From Heyndrickxia acidicola (GTDB taxonomy: Bacteria > Bacillota > Bacilli > Bacillales > Bacillaceae_C): a DNA stretch of 64,000 bases. The notes under the pieces were generated by a model. The model worked only from the letters and a program-made list of their open reading frames with translations, did no database searches and was not told where the DNA came from. Positions 44,197-53,784 of this stretch are shown in pieces. The translations under genes and the position numbers were made by a program. Location: positions 694,847 to 758,846 of the forward strand of contig NZ_KV440953.1 of the NCBI RefSeq assembly GCF_001636425.1, written 5' to 3'. Positions within the stretch are counted from its first letter, which is position 1; the number at the start of each line of letters is the position of its first letter.

Positions 44197-45114
44197 TTAA
44201 GGAAGGATATTTCCTGCTGCCCGGTAAATAGCATACCACTCTTCGCGATCGAGCTGAACTTGGCTGGCTTTTATACAATCTTTTAACCGCTCTTCATTCA
44301 TTGTCCCGATAACTGGCTGCATCTTTGCAGGATGGCGCAAAAGCCAGGCAATGGCGATTGTTGTGCTTGTTACACCATATTTTTCAGCGATTTCTTCTAA
44401 TTTTTGATTAAGCTCAGGGAATTTATCAGAACCTATAAATACTCCTTCGAAGAATCCGTATTGGAATGGTGACCAGGGCTGAATGGTGATATCATTTAGT
44501 CTGCAATAATCCAGGATGCTCCCATCTCTGTTTACGGCAGAGTCATTTTCCATATTCACATTGATACCATTTGATATCATGGTGGAATTTGTAATGCTTA
44601 ATTGAAGCTGATTGGCAACTATTTCTTGCTTTACTGATTTCTTTAAAAGCTCAATCTGCATGGGATTTTGATTTGATACACCAAAATGTAAAACTTTACC
44701 TGAGCTTTCAAGAATGTCAAACGCCTCTGCGACTTCTTCAGGTTCGACCAATGTATCGGGACGATGCAAGAGAAGAACATCCAGATAATCAGTATTTAAA
44801 CGCTTTAGTATGCCATCGACTGAATTCAAAATATGCTCTTTAGAAAAGTCAAACATCCCTTGCCGAATACCGCATTTCGATTGCAAAACAATGTTTTCTC
44901 GAACGGAATCAGTCATATGGATAGCATCCGCAAAAATCTTCTCACATTCACCGCGGCCATAAATGTCTGCATGGTCAAAGAAATTTGCACCATGTTCCAG
45001 TGCGGTCTGTACAAATTTTTCAGCCGCGTTTTTTTCCAATGAATTAATACGCATGCAGCCGACAGCAACGACGGGTACTTCTAAATTACTTTTTCCAAGT
45101 TTCATAGTTCTCAT
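44197..45114 (-). CDS. Aldo/keto reductase family oxidoreductase (YdhF-like)
   Basis: A 305-aa TIM-barrel NADPH-dependent reductase. The catalytic set is Asp and Tyr in FFDHADIYG, Lys in IVLQSKCGI and His in VLLLHRPD; WSPFQYGFFEG and RHPAKMQPVIGTMNEERLKD hold the cofactor site. It is nearest to the E. coli YdhF subgroup by IQPWSPF and length. ATG 45114 has GGGGAGG eight bases upstream; the frame extends to 45168 but that would place the binding site inside it. The substrate is unknown, and no neighbour helps. Confidence 0.92.
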   Translation of the reverse strand: MRTMKLGKSNLEVPVVAVGCMRINSLEKNAAEKFVQTALEHGANFFDHADIYGRGECEKIFADAIHMTDSVRENIVLQSKCGIRQGMFDFSKEHILNSVDGILKRLNTDYLDVLLLHRPDTLVEPEEVAEAFDILESSGKVLHFGVSNQNPMQIELLKKSVKQEIVANQLQLSITNSTMISNGINVNMENDSAVNRDGSILDYCRLNDITIQPWSPFQYGFFEGVFIGSDKFPELNQKLEEIAEKYGVTSTTIAIAWLLRHPAKMQPVIGTMNEERLKDCIKASQVQLDREEWYAIYRAAGNILP

Positions 45115-45375
45115 GTGTTGTTTCCTCCCCTTGCATTCTTGATTACCTTTTTTCTTGGATGCAATCAACTGGCGAATAGCTTTACAGGATTTAATATGTA
45201 TCCACTTTCATTGTGACACATAACCAATTAAATCTTCAACTTTTTTGAACCATTCTCCTAATCGTTCTACATAGATAACCATTCATCATTCAACTGGGAT
45301 TATATGTACAAGAATAACATGCAGGACAAATAGTGGTGCTCATATAAGTTAACATTACTATTTATTAGGTTTAAC

Positions 45376-45445
45376 ATTCTTTGCACCGATAAGCATGAGA
45401 CTCCTGATGAGAAAAGTGGCAGGGCGGATCCCCACAGGTACCTTA
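45376..45445. repeat. Fragment of the GC-rich Bacillaceae-type repeat
   Basis: GCACCGATAAGCATGAGACTCCTGATGAGAAAAGTGGCAGG tracks the left half of the element at 43600 with point changes. The rest of the 45115-45983 gap holds the palindrome at 45563 and the gene remnant at 45727. Confidence 0.45.
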
Positions 45446-45562
45446 ATGAGTGTTTGTCAATCAAAGAATTCAAGAGGTATTTACATAATATCATTACACA
45501 GTAACTCTACTTTTTATCTTCACCCATTGCTATAAATATTTTGGTTGTGCTAAATTTAAATG

Positions 45563-45656
45563 TTGATAACTGCTCTTTCTTTACTGTAACCTTTCAGCTT
45601 TGCTGAAAGGCGTGTGAAACCGCCGTTTCACATGAGGGAGCTAAAAAACAACAGTG
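45563..45656. repeat. Palindromic intergenic repeat, 'AGCTCATT' family, worn copy
   Basis: GTTGATAACTGCTCTTTCTTTA on the left, CTTTCAGCTTTGCTGAAAG and GTGTGAAACCGCCGTTTCACA in the middle, and GGAGCTAAAAAACAACAGTG at the right follow the order of the copies at 19284 and 58229. Confidence 0.8.
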
Positions 45657-45726
45657 TTCTTTAACCTTCGGTAAAAAAATCCATTTGTTTAAAAGGGGAA
45701 AAGCGGGAAAGCAAGAGGAAATAAAA

Positions 45727-45850
45727 GTAGTTGTTGGAGAAGGGACATACAATAATACATCCAGGCTGGATACATACAGATAAAGGAACTAAATTTGCCT
45801 CTGTTTCCTGAATCGATCTTTTTCGAACGAAAAATCAATGAATTAAAGTA
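45727..45850 (+). pseudogene. Decayed 5' fragment of the COG4627-like methyltransferase
   Basis: AGTAGTTGTTGGAGAAGGGA then CATACAATAAT and CCAGGCTGGATACATACAGA repeat the start of the frameshifted gene at 39735 with base changes and indels. After about 70 bp the resemblance fades. No start codon and no open frame remain. Confidence 0.7.
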
Positions 45851-45983
45851 ATGAATGTGTACACTCAGATCGATTATACGGATGATTCTGAGTTATGGCT
45901 TAATAGTTTCAGTAATGAAAGAGAAACCGGTTTTTCACGTAATACTCTCAAAGGCGAAGGAGTCCTTTAAGATATTTACTCAT

Positions 45984-46712
45984 TCATTTGTTAAAACTTT
46001 GGTAAATTCTTTCCGGACGTCCTACATCACCATAAGAAAGGGTGGCTTCTACTTCACCTTGCGAAACTAAGTACTCTAAATAACGACGGGCAGTTGTGCG
46101 GCTTATTCCTATTTTACTGCCAATTTGTTCTGCAGAGGAACCGTAATTCATTTCCTGAGCGGCAGCTTTAACTTTTTCTAATGTCAGCTGATCAATTCCC
46201 TTAGGAAAATGATAGTTGTCCTTTCGTTTAAAGGCCGAGGCATCAGTGTTAATAAACAGTTCGTCAATTTCATGTTGATTAATCTTCTGGTTTTCCTGTG
46301 CCAACTTATTTAATCTATTTCGAAATTTTTTATAATTTAATAGTGTAGTTTGAAATCTTTCAAAAATTACTGGCTTCACGATAAAATCATACACACCGCT
46401 TCTAATGGCATTCTTTACAGCTCTAACTTCCTTAGCCGCTGTTATCATGATTACATCTGTATCAGGTTGGACTTCCTTAATAAAACGAAGAAAATCCAAT
46501 CCGCTCATGTCAGGAAAATAAATATCTAAAAGGACAAGGTCAGGACAAAGAACTTCTAGCTGTTCCTTTGCTTCCTGTTTATTTGTGGCAATTCCTATTA
46601 CTGTATAACCTTCGATTTTTTCAACAAATCTGCGGTTAATCTCAGAAATTCGCACATCGTCATCTATGATTAGTACTTGTATATTTTCTAATGGATTAAA
46701 CTTTTTGCTCAA
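45984..46712 (-). CDS. CitT/DcuR-type response regulator
   Basis: A 242-aa regulator. The receiver domain (about 10-130) has IIDDDVRIS, phosphoacceptor Asp63 in LLDIYFPDMSG, ITAAKE and the Lys of VKPVIFERF. A C-terminal HTH follows (about 180-235: SAEQIGSKIGISRTTARRYLEYLVSQGEVEATLSYGDVGRP), the CitT/MalR/DctR kind. It overlaps the upstream kinase by 17 bases. It probably activates the divergent MFS gene at 48551, binding the inverted repeat at 48433 (inference). Confidence 0.92.
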   Translation of the reverse strand: MSKKFNPLENIQVLIIDDDVRISEINRRFVEKIEGYTVIGIATNKQEAKEQLEVLCPDLVLLDIYFPDMSGLDFLRFIKEVQPDTDVIMITAAKEVRAVKNAIRSGVYDFIVKPVIFERFQTTLLNYKKFRNRLNKLAQENQKINQHEIDELFINTDASAFKRKDNYHFPKGIDQLTLEKVKAAAQEMNYGSSAEQIGSKIGISRTTARRYLEYLVSQGEVEATLSYGDVGRPERIYQSFNK

Positions 46713-48303
46713 TTACTCCAAACTCCTTTCTTTTAGGAATCATCACAGTGAAAATAGTGCCTCCCGAAGGCTTGATTGTAAATGTGAGGTACCCATGTAA
46801 TTCTTTTATTGAGTATTTGACTAATGAAAGACCAATCCCATGGGATTTTTCCAGTTTTGTAGAGAATCCCAAATCAAATATTTTATCAGAAATTTCATCT
46901 GGAATTCCCATTCCGTAATCCTCAATTTCGATAATTAAATCCTTTCCTAAGTCAATTAAAGACACTTGTACCAATTTTCTAGTGACAAAAGAAGGGAGTA
47001 CGGCCTCAATGCCATTATCAATTAAATTTCCAATTATAGTAATTAATTCGTTACGATCGATGGATTCGGGTACATCAGAAAAACTGCTTTCCCGATCAAT
47101 TTCCAAATCTACCTTCAATTCTCTAGCTCTATTGAATTTACCTATCAGTAGGCCCCCAATCATGGGATCGGGAATTTGTTCCATAATGAAATGGATAAGA
47201 TTTTGATGGACATCAGATTCACGTGTAATAAAATCAATGGCTTCCTGATAAGATTCTAATTGCAATAAGCCGGAAATCATGTACAGTTTGTTTGAATATT
47301 CATGAGTTTGTGCCCGGAGTGCTTCTGCATATTGTTTTACATGAGATAATTCCTCAATCAGATGATACAATTCTGACTTATTACGAAAACTGGATACTGC
47401 ACCTAATATTTTGCCTTGATAATTAAAGACGGGGAGGGAATTTATGATAATAACTTGATCCTCTACTCTCGATTGCTGATCGAATTCAGGTATACCGGTT
47501 TGTAGCACCTTCAACAAACTGGAATTTGGATAGACTATTTGTATGGCTTTTCCTAATAATTCCTTTTCACTCAAATACCCAAACATTTTGCAGGCTGTTT
47601 GATTTGCCATTGTAATCAGCCCTTTTGAATCAATTGAAACAATTCCTTCCCGAATGGATTCAAGTATAGCTTTTTTCTCTTGATACAAACGCCCAATCTC
47701 TTCCGGTTCAAGTCCGAGAATTGCATTCTTCACTCTGCTCGAAATGAACAGGGTGCCTAAAACACCTATGATAAAAGCCACGATCCCTAAATAAATAATT
47801 CGCTTTAGGTAAGTAGAAATTGTTGTATCTATTTCTTTTGTCAAAAATCCAACTGAAACAATGCCAATTACCTTGCCTTCTTGATCAATAATCGGTGCTT
47901 TTCCTCTTAAAGAAAGCCCGAGGGTACCGACAGCTTCTTCGAGAATAGTATGACCTTTTAAAACAGCTTGGTTGTTGCCGCCCTCCATTTCTTCCCCAAT
48001 ACGGTCAGGATCTGGATGAGAATATCGAATACCTTGCCGGTTTCCCACAACCACAAATTGTGCACCTGTCTTCTTGCGAATGTCTTCGGCTATGGGCTGA
48101 ATTGTTTTGGCAGGATCCTGCTGCTGAAAACCTTCAATAATATCTGGACTAATGGCAACGGTTTCTGCAATATTTAAAGCCCTTTCACCGATTTGTTGTT
48201 TTAAGGTAGAAGCAGCCATATATTGAAATGACAAAACCAAAATAGCAATAACAGAAAGGAGCAGGATGCCGATAAATACGATTAATTTAAATTGAAAGCG
48301 CAT
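46696..48303 (-). CDS. CitS/DcuS-type sensor histidine kinase
   Basis: A 535-aa membrane sensor. TM1 is about 7-28; an extracellular PAS-like/sCACHE domain (about 35-165) has RYSHPDPDRIGEE, the carboxylate-binding motif of CitA/DcuS with His96; TM2 is about 168-188; a cytoplasmic PAS (about 210-310) follows. The SpoOB-type helix has His334 in LRAQTHEYSNKLYMISGLLQLE, and the HATPase domain has NLIDNGIEAV and DYGMGIPDEI…HGIGLSLVK. It senses an extracellular carboxylate such as citrate, malate or fumarate. ATG 48303 lies near the shared intergenic region with the transporter. Confidence 0.93.
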   Translation of the reverse strand: MRFQFKLIVFIGILLLSVIAILVLSFQYMAASTLKQQIGERALNIAETVAISPDIIEGFQQQDPAKTIQPIAEDIRKKTGAQFVVVGNRQGIRYSHPDPDRIGEEMEGGNNQAVLKGHTILEEAVGTLGLSLRGKAPIIDQEGKVIGIVSVGFLTKEIDTTISTYLKRIIYLGIVAFIIGVLGTLFISSRVKNAILGLEPEEIGRLYQEKKAILESIREGIVSIDSKGLITMANQTACKMFGYLSEKELLGKAIQIVYPNSSLLKVLQTGIPEFDQQSRVEDQVIIINSLPVFNYQGKILGAVSSFRNKSELYHLIEELSHVKQYAEALRAQTHEYSNKLYMISGLLQLESYQEAIDFITRESDVHQNLIHFIMEQIPDPMIGGLLIGKFNRARELKVDLEIDRESSFSDVPESIDRNELITIIGNLIDNGIEAVLPSFVTRKLVQVSLIDLGKDLIIEIEDYGMGIPDEISDKIFDLGFSTKLEKSHGIGLSLVKYSIKELHGYLTFTIKPSGGTIFTVMIPKRKEFGVIEQKV

Positions 48304-48432
48304 GATTATCCCTCAGATGACTCTGTTTTTAAATGTTTTAATAACAGTTTATAGCAAACTACATAATATCAGCAATTAATAAATCAAAAAATCAAAAGGG
48401 GAGTATTGCATGTTTCGTGAACAAAATGCACA

Positions 48433-48465
48433 AAATAAACTTTATGTATTTTATATAGTTTATTT
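48433..48465. promoter_or_regulatory. Candidate operator: AAATAAACT-N15-AGTTTATTT
   Basis: Perfect 9-bp inverted arms (48433-48441 and 48457-48465) whose centres are 24 bp apart. It lies between the divergent two-component genes and the transporter, where a CitT-type regulator would be expected to bind. Confidence 0.5.
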
Positions 48466-48501
48466 ACACAAAGTATACGTGTGGTGAAAACCACGTTAAA
48501 A

Positions 48502-48515
48502 TGAAAGCGTTAACA
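48502..48515 (+). promoter_or_regulatory. cre site (CcpA binding)
   Basis: TGAAAGCGTTAACA fits the consensus TGNAANCGNTNNCA at every fixed base. It is 36 bases before the transporter start, so it probably mediates glucose repression by CcpA/HPr-Ser-P. Confidence 0.8.
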
Positions 48516-48550
48516 AAAAACATAATTGTATTAAAAGGGGAGGTTCATCC

Positions 48551-49960
48551 ATGGGAAGTTATGAAACTAGCGAAAAGGGGATACTGCCTTTATCTAATGC
48601 ATCCATCACGGATAGATTAAATAGGCTGCCCGTGACAAGTCTTCACAAAAAGGTAATCCTTATAATCGGATTTGCTCTATTCTTTGAATTTTTTGATGTG
48701 TTTCTTTCGGGTGTTTTAGGTACGGTGCTGACGCAGCAATTCCACGTTTCAAGCGCGGTGCAGCCTTTACTGTTAGGATCGGCATTTCTTGGGATGTTTT
48801 TGGGTGCCTTAATAATCGGGAATCTGGCGGATCGCATCGGAAGAAAGAAAGCATTCATTGTAAACCTCATCATTTATTCAGTCTTCACACTGCTTGGAGC
48901 CTTTAGTAATAACATAACAACACTTATTATTTTCAGATTTTTAGCAGGTGTTGGTATTGGTTCTCAACCGGCGTTATGTGATACGTATTTAAGCGAGCTA
49001 TTGCCTAACAGCAAACGCGGCCGGCTTACAGCTTGGGCGTATACTATTCAGGTTTGTGCTGTACCGGTTGAGGGTTTTCTGGCACGCTGGCTTGTACCGT
49101 TACATCCAGGAATGGCAGGGTGGAGATGGGTATTTATTATCGGTGCGGTTGGAGGTTTTACAGCTTTATTTTTGCAAAAATATTTGCCTGAGTCTCCCCG
49201 TTGGCTGATGAGTATAGGAAAAGTAAAGGAATCGGAACAAGTGGTTCAAATGTTCGAAAAACAGGCGGGACATCCTTCTGCCGGTAAGCCCAATTCCAAC
49301 ACAAAAGTGCTGCCAAATTCGAATCCGGCAAAATTACCCTCAGTAGCATTATTTAGAAAAGAATTTATTGGGCGGACTGCAATGTTATGGGTATTTCAAA
49401 TATTGCAAACAATTGGATATTATGGTTTTGGGACATTAATTCCTATTGTGTTAGCTGCAAAGGGGATAACTGTTATTCATTCGCTTGAATATACAACCAT
49501 TTCTTTTCTTGGTTATCCTATAGGATCTTTAATTTCTATTCCGATTATTGAACGTGTGCACCGAAAATGGCTGATTGTTGGCGCTGCTTTTGGTATGGCT
49601 GTATTTGGTATTCTTTTTGGATTATCGGTATCTCCTGCATCCATTCTCATTCTTGGTTTTCTATATACTCTAGTCAGTAACATTTTCTCAAATGCTTACC
49701 ATGTATTCCAAGCAGAAATTTTTCCAACGTCTATTCGTGCAACAGCAACGGGAAGTGCGTATAGTCTAAGCCGACTTATGAGTGGGTTAATGCCATTTAT
49801 TCTGCTTCCGGTTTTGAAGCTGCATGGAGCAGCTGAAATGTTTGAGATAGTTGCGTGTGCAATGGTTCTTATCATGATTGATATTGGTTTCTTTGGTCCA
49901 AAAACGACGGGCTTAGCTCTTGAAAATGTTAATGAAACAACGATTCATGATCACCCTTGA
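48551..49960 (+). CDS. MFS transporter, sugar/carboxylate:H+ symporter type
   Basis: A 469-aa twelve-helix major facilitator. Motif A is GNLADRIGRKKAF, and PESPRWL and GGFTALFLQKYLPE follow helix 6. Helix 4 has RFLAGVGIGSQPALCDTYLSELLPNSKRGR, and helix 10-11 FQAEIFPTSIRATATGSAYSLSRL. It is of the kind carrying organic acids such as aromatic or niacin-like compounds. GGGGAGG lies seven bases upstream of the ATG. With the divergent CitS/CitT-like pair and a perfect cre site, it is likely an induced, catabolite-repressed carboxylate uptake system; the exact substrate is unknown. Confidence 0.9.
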   Translation: MGSYETSEKGILPLSNASITDRLNRLPVTSLHKKVILIIGFALFFEFFDVFLSGVLGTVLTQQFHVSSAVQPLLLGSAFLGMFLGALIIGNLADRIGRKKAFIVNLIIYSVFTLLGAFSNNITTLIIFRFLAGVGIGSQPALCDTYLSELLPNSKRGRLTAWAYTIQVCAVPVEGFLARWLVPLHPGMAGWRWVFIIGAVGGFTALFLQKYLPESPRWLMSIGKVKESEQVVQMFEKQAGHPSAGKPNSNTKVLPNSNPAKLPSVALFRKEFIGRTAMLWVFQILQTIGYYGFGTLIPIVLAAKGITVIHSLEYTTISFLGYPIGSLISIPIIERVHRKWLIVGAAFGMAVFGILFGLSVSPASILILGFLYTLVSNIFSNAYHVFQAEIFPTSIRATATGSAYSLSRLMSGLMPFILLPVLKLHGAAEMFEIVACAMVLIMIDIGFFGPKTTGLALENVNETTIHDHP

Positions 49961-50098
49961 TGTGTGTTGAACCTTTCAAAAAGCAGATAACCAGTTTAAT
50001 AATTTAGTATTAACCAGAAGAAGGCTCTGTATCTTTTGCTGTGATTGGTAAATTAATATTTTAATAATGATAAAAATAAAGATTGTTTCATCTAATAA

Positions 50099-50138
50099 TA
50101 AAACACATCTCCCAAAATACTGGAAGATGTGTTTTATT
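50099..50138. terminator. Bidirectional terminator between the MFS and glycosidase genes
   Basis: AAAACACATCT pairs with AGATGTGTTTT, flanked by runs that give T-tracts on both strands; the genes converge here. Confidence 0.85.
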
Positions 50139-50170
50139 TTATGGCAGTTTTCGCATAAGTTAAGCCTTCT

Positions 50171-51220
50171 TTATTTTGGAATAACAACCCATCCATTTGG
50201 CAAGTATCGCATGCCGACTGCAGTATTGGTTGCAGGTTTTAATTGAAGCTGACCGTCTTTGATCATAGTCGTAGAACCACCGCCATCCATTGCAATGGCA
50301 TTTGTAACATGGTAGGATTCAAATAATTTTGCCATGTCCGACATTGAGGCGCCACGATGGGTCTTATTCCAGTAAAAGCGTCCATCAGTAATAATCATGA
50401 CAACACTGCCGTCTTTCTCTTGCCCGATGGCAGTCCGAGGAGCCCAGCCCCACGCACCATCAATTTCAGGTGTTACCCGGTTTACGCCGTTTACAATCAA
50501 CTGCGGCCCAAAGCTTACAGCTTCTGTTACACCCAAATTGAGTAATTCATTAACTGAATAGCGTCCTGTAATAAACTGGCCGTCATTTAAAAAACCTCCT
50601 ACCAACTGCTTGGAGTTTCTGCCTGCACTTGGAACTGACAAGAGCCGGCCATTGCTGATAACAATACCAATTACCTGGCCTCCTGAACCGTCTCCTCCTT
50701 TATCCACAAAGCCGCCCGCATTAATACCGGCAACTCCATTATTTTCTTTTATTAAATCGGATAAAGCCTGTCCCTTTGTTGTGAATTGTGATGCAACTAG
50801 ATGAACCGTTGTTGGATCAGGAATTACCATAATTTTTGCCGTATAATTCTGTGTCTCAACTGTATCTACACGAATCCCTTCGCTCGACTTTGTGTGGGCC
50901 AATAATTGGGGATTAATAGTAGTTTGGACAGTTGGAGGATGCTTCCATGCAGCATACAATGCATTAATTTCGGATTGAGGAAGCAAAAACCCCATATATT
51001 TAACATATTGCGGGTGCTGTGAGGAAAGTACGGAACCAACCATCATCTTCCGGAACTGCAGCCCCATATTCGTACCATATAGAAAACTTCCGCCGCCTAG
51101 GAATAAAAGCAAAAGGGAAACCAAGAATATTCTACTGGATTTTCTGCGCTTTGATTTCTTATGGAATTTTTTGTTATTCATTCGGGACATATTGGCGGAG
51201 TCTTTTGTGTGTAAATTCAT
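50171..51220 (-). CDS. Phosphodiester glycosidase (NAGPA-type) family protein
   Basis: A 349-aa membrane-anchored, extracellular protein. A basic N-terminus and TM at about 32-50 (IFLVSLLLLFLGGGSFLY) are followed by the NAGPA domain (about 130-345): VAGINAGGFVDKGGDG, PQLIVNGV, WAPRTAIGQEKDG, VMIITDGR and IAMDGGGSTTMI, which carry the conserved acidic residues. Relatives remove GlcNAc-1-phosphodiester or modify teichoic acids or exopolysaccharide. AAGGAG lies eight bases before the ATG. It is alone, with 1.2 kb of gene-free DNA upstream. Confidence 0.9.
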   Translation of the reverse strand: MNLHTKDSANMSRMNNKKFHKKSKRRKSSRIFLVSLLLLFLGGGSFLYGTNMGLQFRKMMVGSVLSSQHPQYVKYMGFLLPQSEINALYAAWKHPPTVQTTINPQLLAHTKSSEGIRVDTVETQNYTAKIMVIPDPTTVHLVASQFTTKGQALSDLIKENNGVAGINAGGFVDKGGDGSGGQVIGIVISNGRLLSVPSAGRNSKQLVGGFLNDGQFITGRYSVNELLNLGVTEAVSFGPQLIVNGVNRVTPEIDGAWGWAPRTAIGQEKDGSVVMIITDGRFYWNKTHRGASMSDMAKLFESYHVTNAIAMDGGGSTTMIKDGQLQLKPATNTAVGMRYLPNGWVVIPK

Positions 51221-51785
51221 ATGAATGCTCCTTATTTACTAGTTTTATATAAACTGAATTAATTTTACAGTGAAAGTAAATTGATTGACAAGATATTTTT
51301 TTATTTTCTTACAAGTGTATTGTTATATTTATAAAAGGCTGTGTTTACTCATAGATTGTGCTTTTAGACAAGGGACAAAAAGCTTATTTTGTCTGTTGCC
51401 GTGGTATCTTTTCGTCTATTACTAAAAAGTCAGCCTGGAACCTGGTGCTTTATCTCTTTTTTTACGAAAAGAGCATGATAAATTTAGTCAGATGATTTTT
51501 TAATTGTTTAGTATCTACTTAAAAAGAAAGGAGAGTTTTTTAAAAGGTGAATTAAAGCTGCAGCTGCTGTAAAATATGAGTTTTGTTTAAGCTAATGCTG
51601 AGATTAACCTAATAGGCATTTGAACGAGGGGCTCATGATCTTCCTAAAAAATGATTGTAAAGTGTGTAGGACGCTAGAAATTTTAGAACCGAGTACAAAT
51701 TTTTTACATCTCTTCATGGTTCTAATGATATCTGTATAAAATACTTTTTATTATAGGCAGTGCTAAATTTACCCTGTTGTCAGCC

Positions 51786-51832
51786 CATCAGCTAAGTTTG
51801 TTTATGAAAATGAGCTAAAAAAATCAGATATC
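51786..51832. repeat. Partial 'AGCTCATT' palindrome
   Basis: CATCAGCTAAGTTTG at the left and AAATGAGCTAAAAAAATCAG at the right resemble one arm of the family; the opposite arm is mostly lost. Confidence 0.5.
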
Positions 51833-52155
51833 AACATAGAAATCTAACAGACCTTTAGTTTAAACAGATATTCGAATTATTTCAATGTGAAAATGTCGGT
51901 ATTTGAAGAATTGTTTAGCTTAATTATACATATTTTTACATTTGGTTGGATAGTTATCAGTTTTTTACAACAAATGCAATGAATAGAAGCGGAAATAGAA
52001 AACTGCATTTTGGGAAATTATTGCCGAAGAACTAAAAACAGTTACAGTGTGTCTTTTTATTATAGTGATTCCAGAAATAATCTTAGACTAAGGCTATTAT
52101 TGCATTGATTGTTGCTTTACGCATGATGAATAATTCCGTAAATTGTCTATATCTC

Positions 52156-52249
52156 GGCATCTTTTTCGTAAACTATCCACAAGTATTAATACTGAATTTA
52201 ATTTAAACATTTTTTCGTGTCACAAATATCAACAAAGTTTACGGAAAGA
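52156..52249. repeat. CGTAAAC inverted-end repeat, copy A (94 bp)
   Basis: The left end GGCATCTTTTTCGTAAACT and right end AAAGTTTACGGAAAGAAA are inverted to each other. The same ends, with the same spacing within one base, occur at 62527-62621. The interior is AT-rich and non-coding. Confidence 0.75.
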
Positions 52250-52444
52250 AATTAGACTATAAATAATTTGCTTTTTACGGTACAAAAAATGAGGGTTATC
52301 AACACAAATATAAATTTTCTATTAGCTACAAAAGAATTTTATTTAAGTGCATACTATAATTGTTTCCGGGCGGGTGTATTGGATTAATTTTTTATCTATC
52401 TGGGAATTAAATAATGACTTCTGAACGATCATGGAGGAATTAGT

Positions 52445-53767
52445 ATGAAATCACAACTGGCTATATGGGCTGGAAAGACAGCGGGAAAACTAAGCCGTAT
52501 GCTAGGCTACGGCGGAAGTACAATTCCGGGGGTTGTAGCAAGAAATATGGATTCCCAATTTTTACAGCATCTAAGGCGAATTTCCAAGACCATAATATAT
52601 ATTACCGGTACAAATGGGAAAACTACACTAACAAACTTGATATCATGTTTATTAGAAACTGCCGGGTCGAAGGTGATCGCCAATCGGGAGGGTTCTAACC
52701 TGGTCACTGGCATAACGGCTACTTTGGTTCAAAGCACCCCTATGGTGGGATGGAACGAATATGATACAGCCGTAATTGAAGTAGACGAAGCCAGCCTTCC
52801 AAAAGTAGTAGCAGAGTGTCAGCCTGATTACCTTATTATAACTAATTTTTTTCGCGATCAATTGGACAGGTATGGAGAATTGGATGTACTCATTGAAAAA
52901 ATGAAGAACAGTTTAAAAACAATAGAGGCTAAATTAATTTTAAATGCGGATGATCCTTTTGTTCATCGTTTCTCAGATCTTCCAACAGAAATGATTTATG
53001 CTGGTTTAGATGAAAAAGCAGGCAGATTTCCGACTTACAGGATGAATGAATCTAAATATTGTCCAATCTGCCAGCAAGAATTCACATATAAAGCTGTCCA
53101 TTTTGGTCATTTAGGCCATTACGAATGCACCTGTGGGTTTACCCGGCCGATTACAAACATTTCAGTCCAAAACATTTACCAGGAGGAAAAAGGAATTCGT
53201 CTTACTGTAAATGGAGAGAACTACTCTACGAATTTAAAAGGGATGTATAATGCTTATAATGCAGTATTAGCCATTTCTATATGTAAAGAATTAGGTCTTA
53301 ATACAAATCAGATTCGACAGGGCTTGTTGTCCTTTCAAAAAACGGATGGAAGAATGCAGGATTTTCTTATTGGAGAAGAGGTTTGGAAACTCAATTTGGT
53401 AAAAAATCCAGCTGGAGCAAATGTAACATTATCGGAGTTTTTGCAGACCGATGAAAAAAAACAGCTGATCTTTTGCTTAAATGATTGTCTTGCGGATGGT
53501 GAAGATGTTTCATGGATATGGGATATCGATATGGAAGCAGCCAATCGAGAAGAAATAGAGTCTTTTATTGCAAGTGGAAAAAGGGCCCATGATGCAGCAC
53601 TAAGATTAAAGTATGCAGGGATCCCAGAAGAAAAAATCACTATTTTGGATGATTTGAAAGAAGCGTTTCTCTTCGCCAAACAGAAGGGATATCCTTCTTA
53701 TATAATGGCTACCTACACTTGTCTTTCACCTATGATCAGCATCCTTTCAAGGGAAACAAAAAAATAA
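52445..53767 (+). CDS. murT: Lipid II isoglutaminyl synthase, MurT subunit
   Basis: A 440-aa Mur-ligase-like enzyme. P-loop IYITGTNGKTTLTN (about 51-64), IEVDEASLPKV and ITNFFRDQLDRYGELD are the central-domain marks. A zinc ribbon inserted at about 205-235 (CPICQQEF…CTCGF) is the MurT hallmark, and the C-terminal domain is DUF1727-like. It activates the α-carboxyl of D-isoglutamate in lipid II with ATP, and GatD supplies ammonia. GGAGG lies seven bases upstream. The gene is just before gatD, 17 bases away. Confidence 0.95.
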   Translation: MKSQLAIWAGKTAGKLSRMLGYGGSTIPGVVARNMDSQFLQHLRRISKTIIYITGTNGKTTLTNLISCLLETAGSKVIANREGSNLVTGITATLVQSTPMVGWNEYDTAVIEVDEASLPKVVAECQPDYLIITNFFRDQLDRYGELDVLIEKMKNSLKTIEAKLILNADDPFVHRFSDLPTEMIYAGLDEKAGRFPTYRMNESKYCPICQQEFTYKAVHFGHLGHYECTCGFTRPITNISVQNIYQEEKGIRLTVNGENYSTNLKGMYNAYNAVLAISICKELGLNTNQIRQGLLSFQKTDGRMQDFLIGEEVWKLNLVKNPAGANVTLSEFLQTDEKKQLIFCLNDCLADGEDVSWIWDIDMEAANREEIESFIASGKRAHDAALRLKYAGIPEEKITILDDLKEAFLFAKQKGYPSYIMATYTCLSPMISILSRETKK

Positions 53768-53784
53768 AAGGAAGGAGGCGGAAT

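Larger units (their letters stand above)
51221..52444. other. 1.2-kb gene-free region with repeat copies
   Basis: Between the divergent glycosidase and murT genes. It holds a partial 'AGCTCATT' palindrome (51786-51832) and a 94-bp CGTAAAC repeat (52156-52249). No frame has a start with a binding site. It is very AT-rich near 51880-52330; promoters of both neighbours must lie at its ends. Confidence 0.7.

Noticed and set aside
45855-46070. 71-codon plus-strand frame
   Set aside because: It overlaps the end of the response regulator on the other strand and has no binding site.
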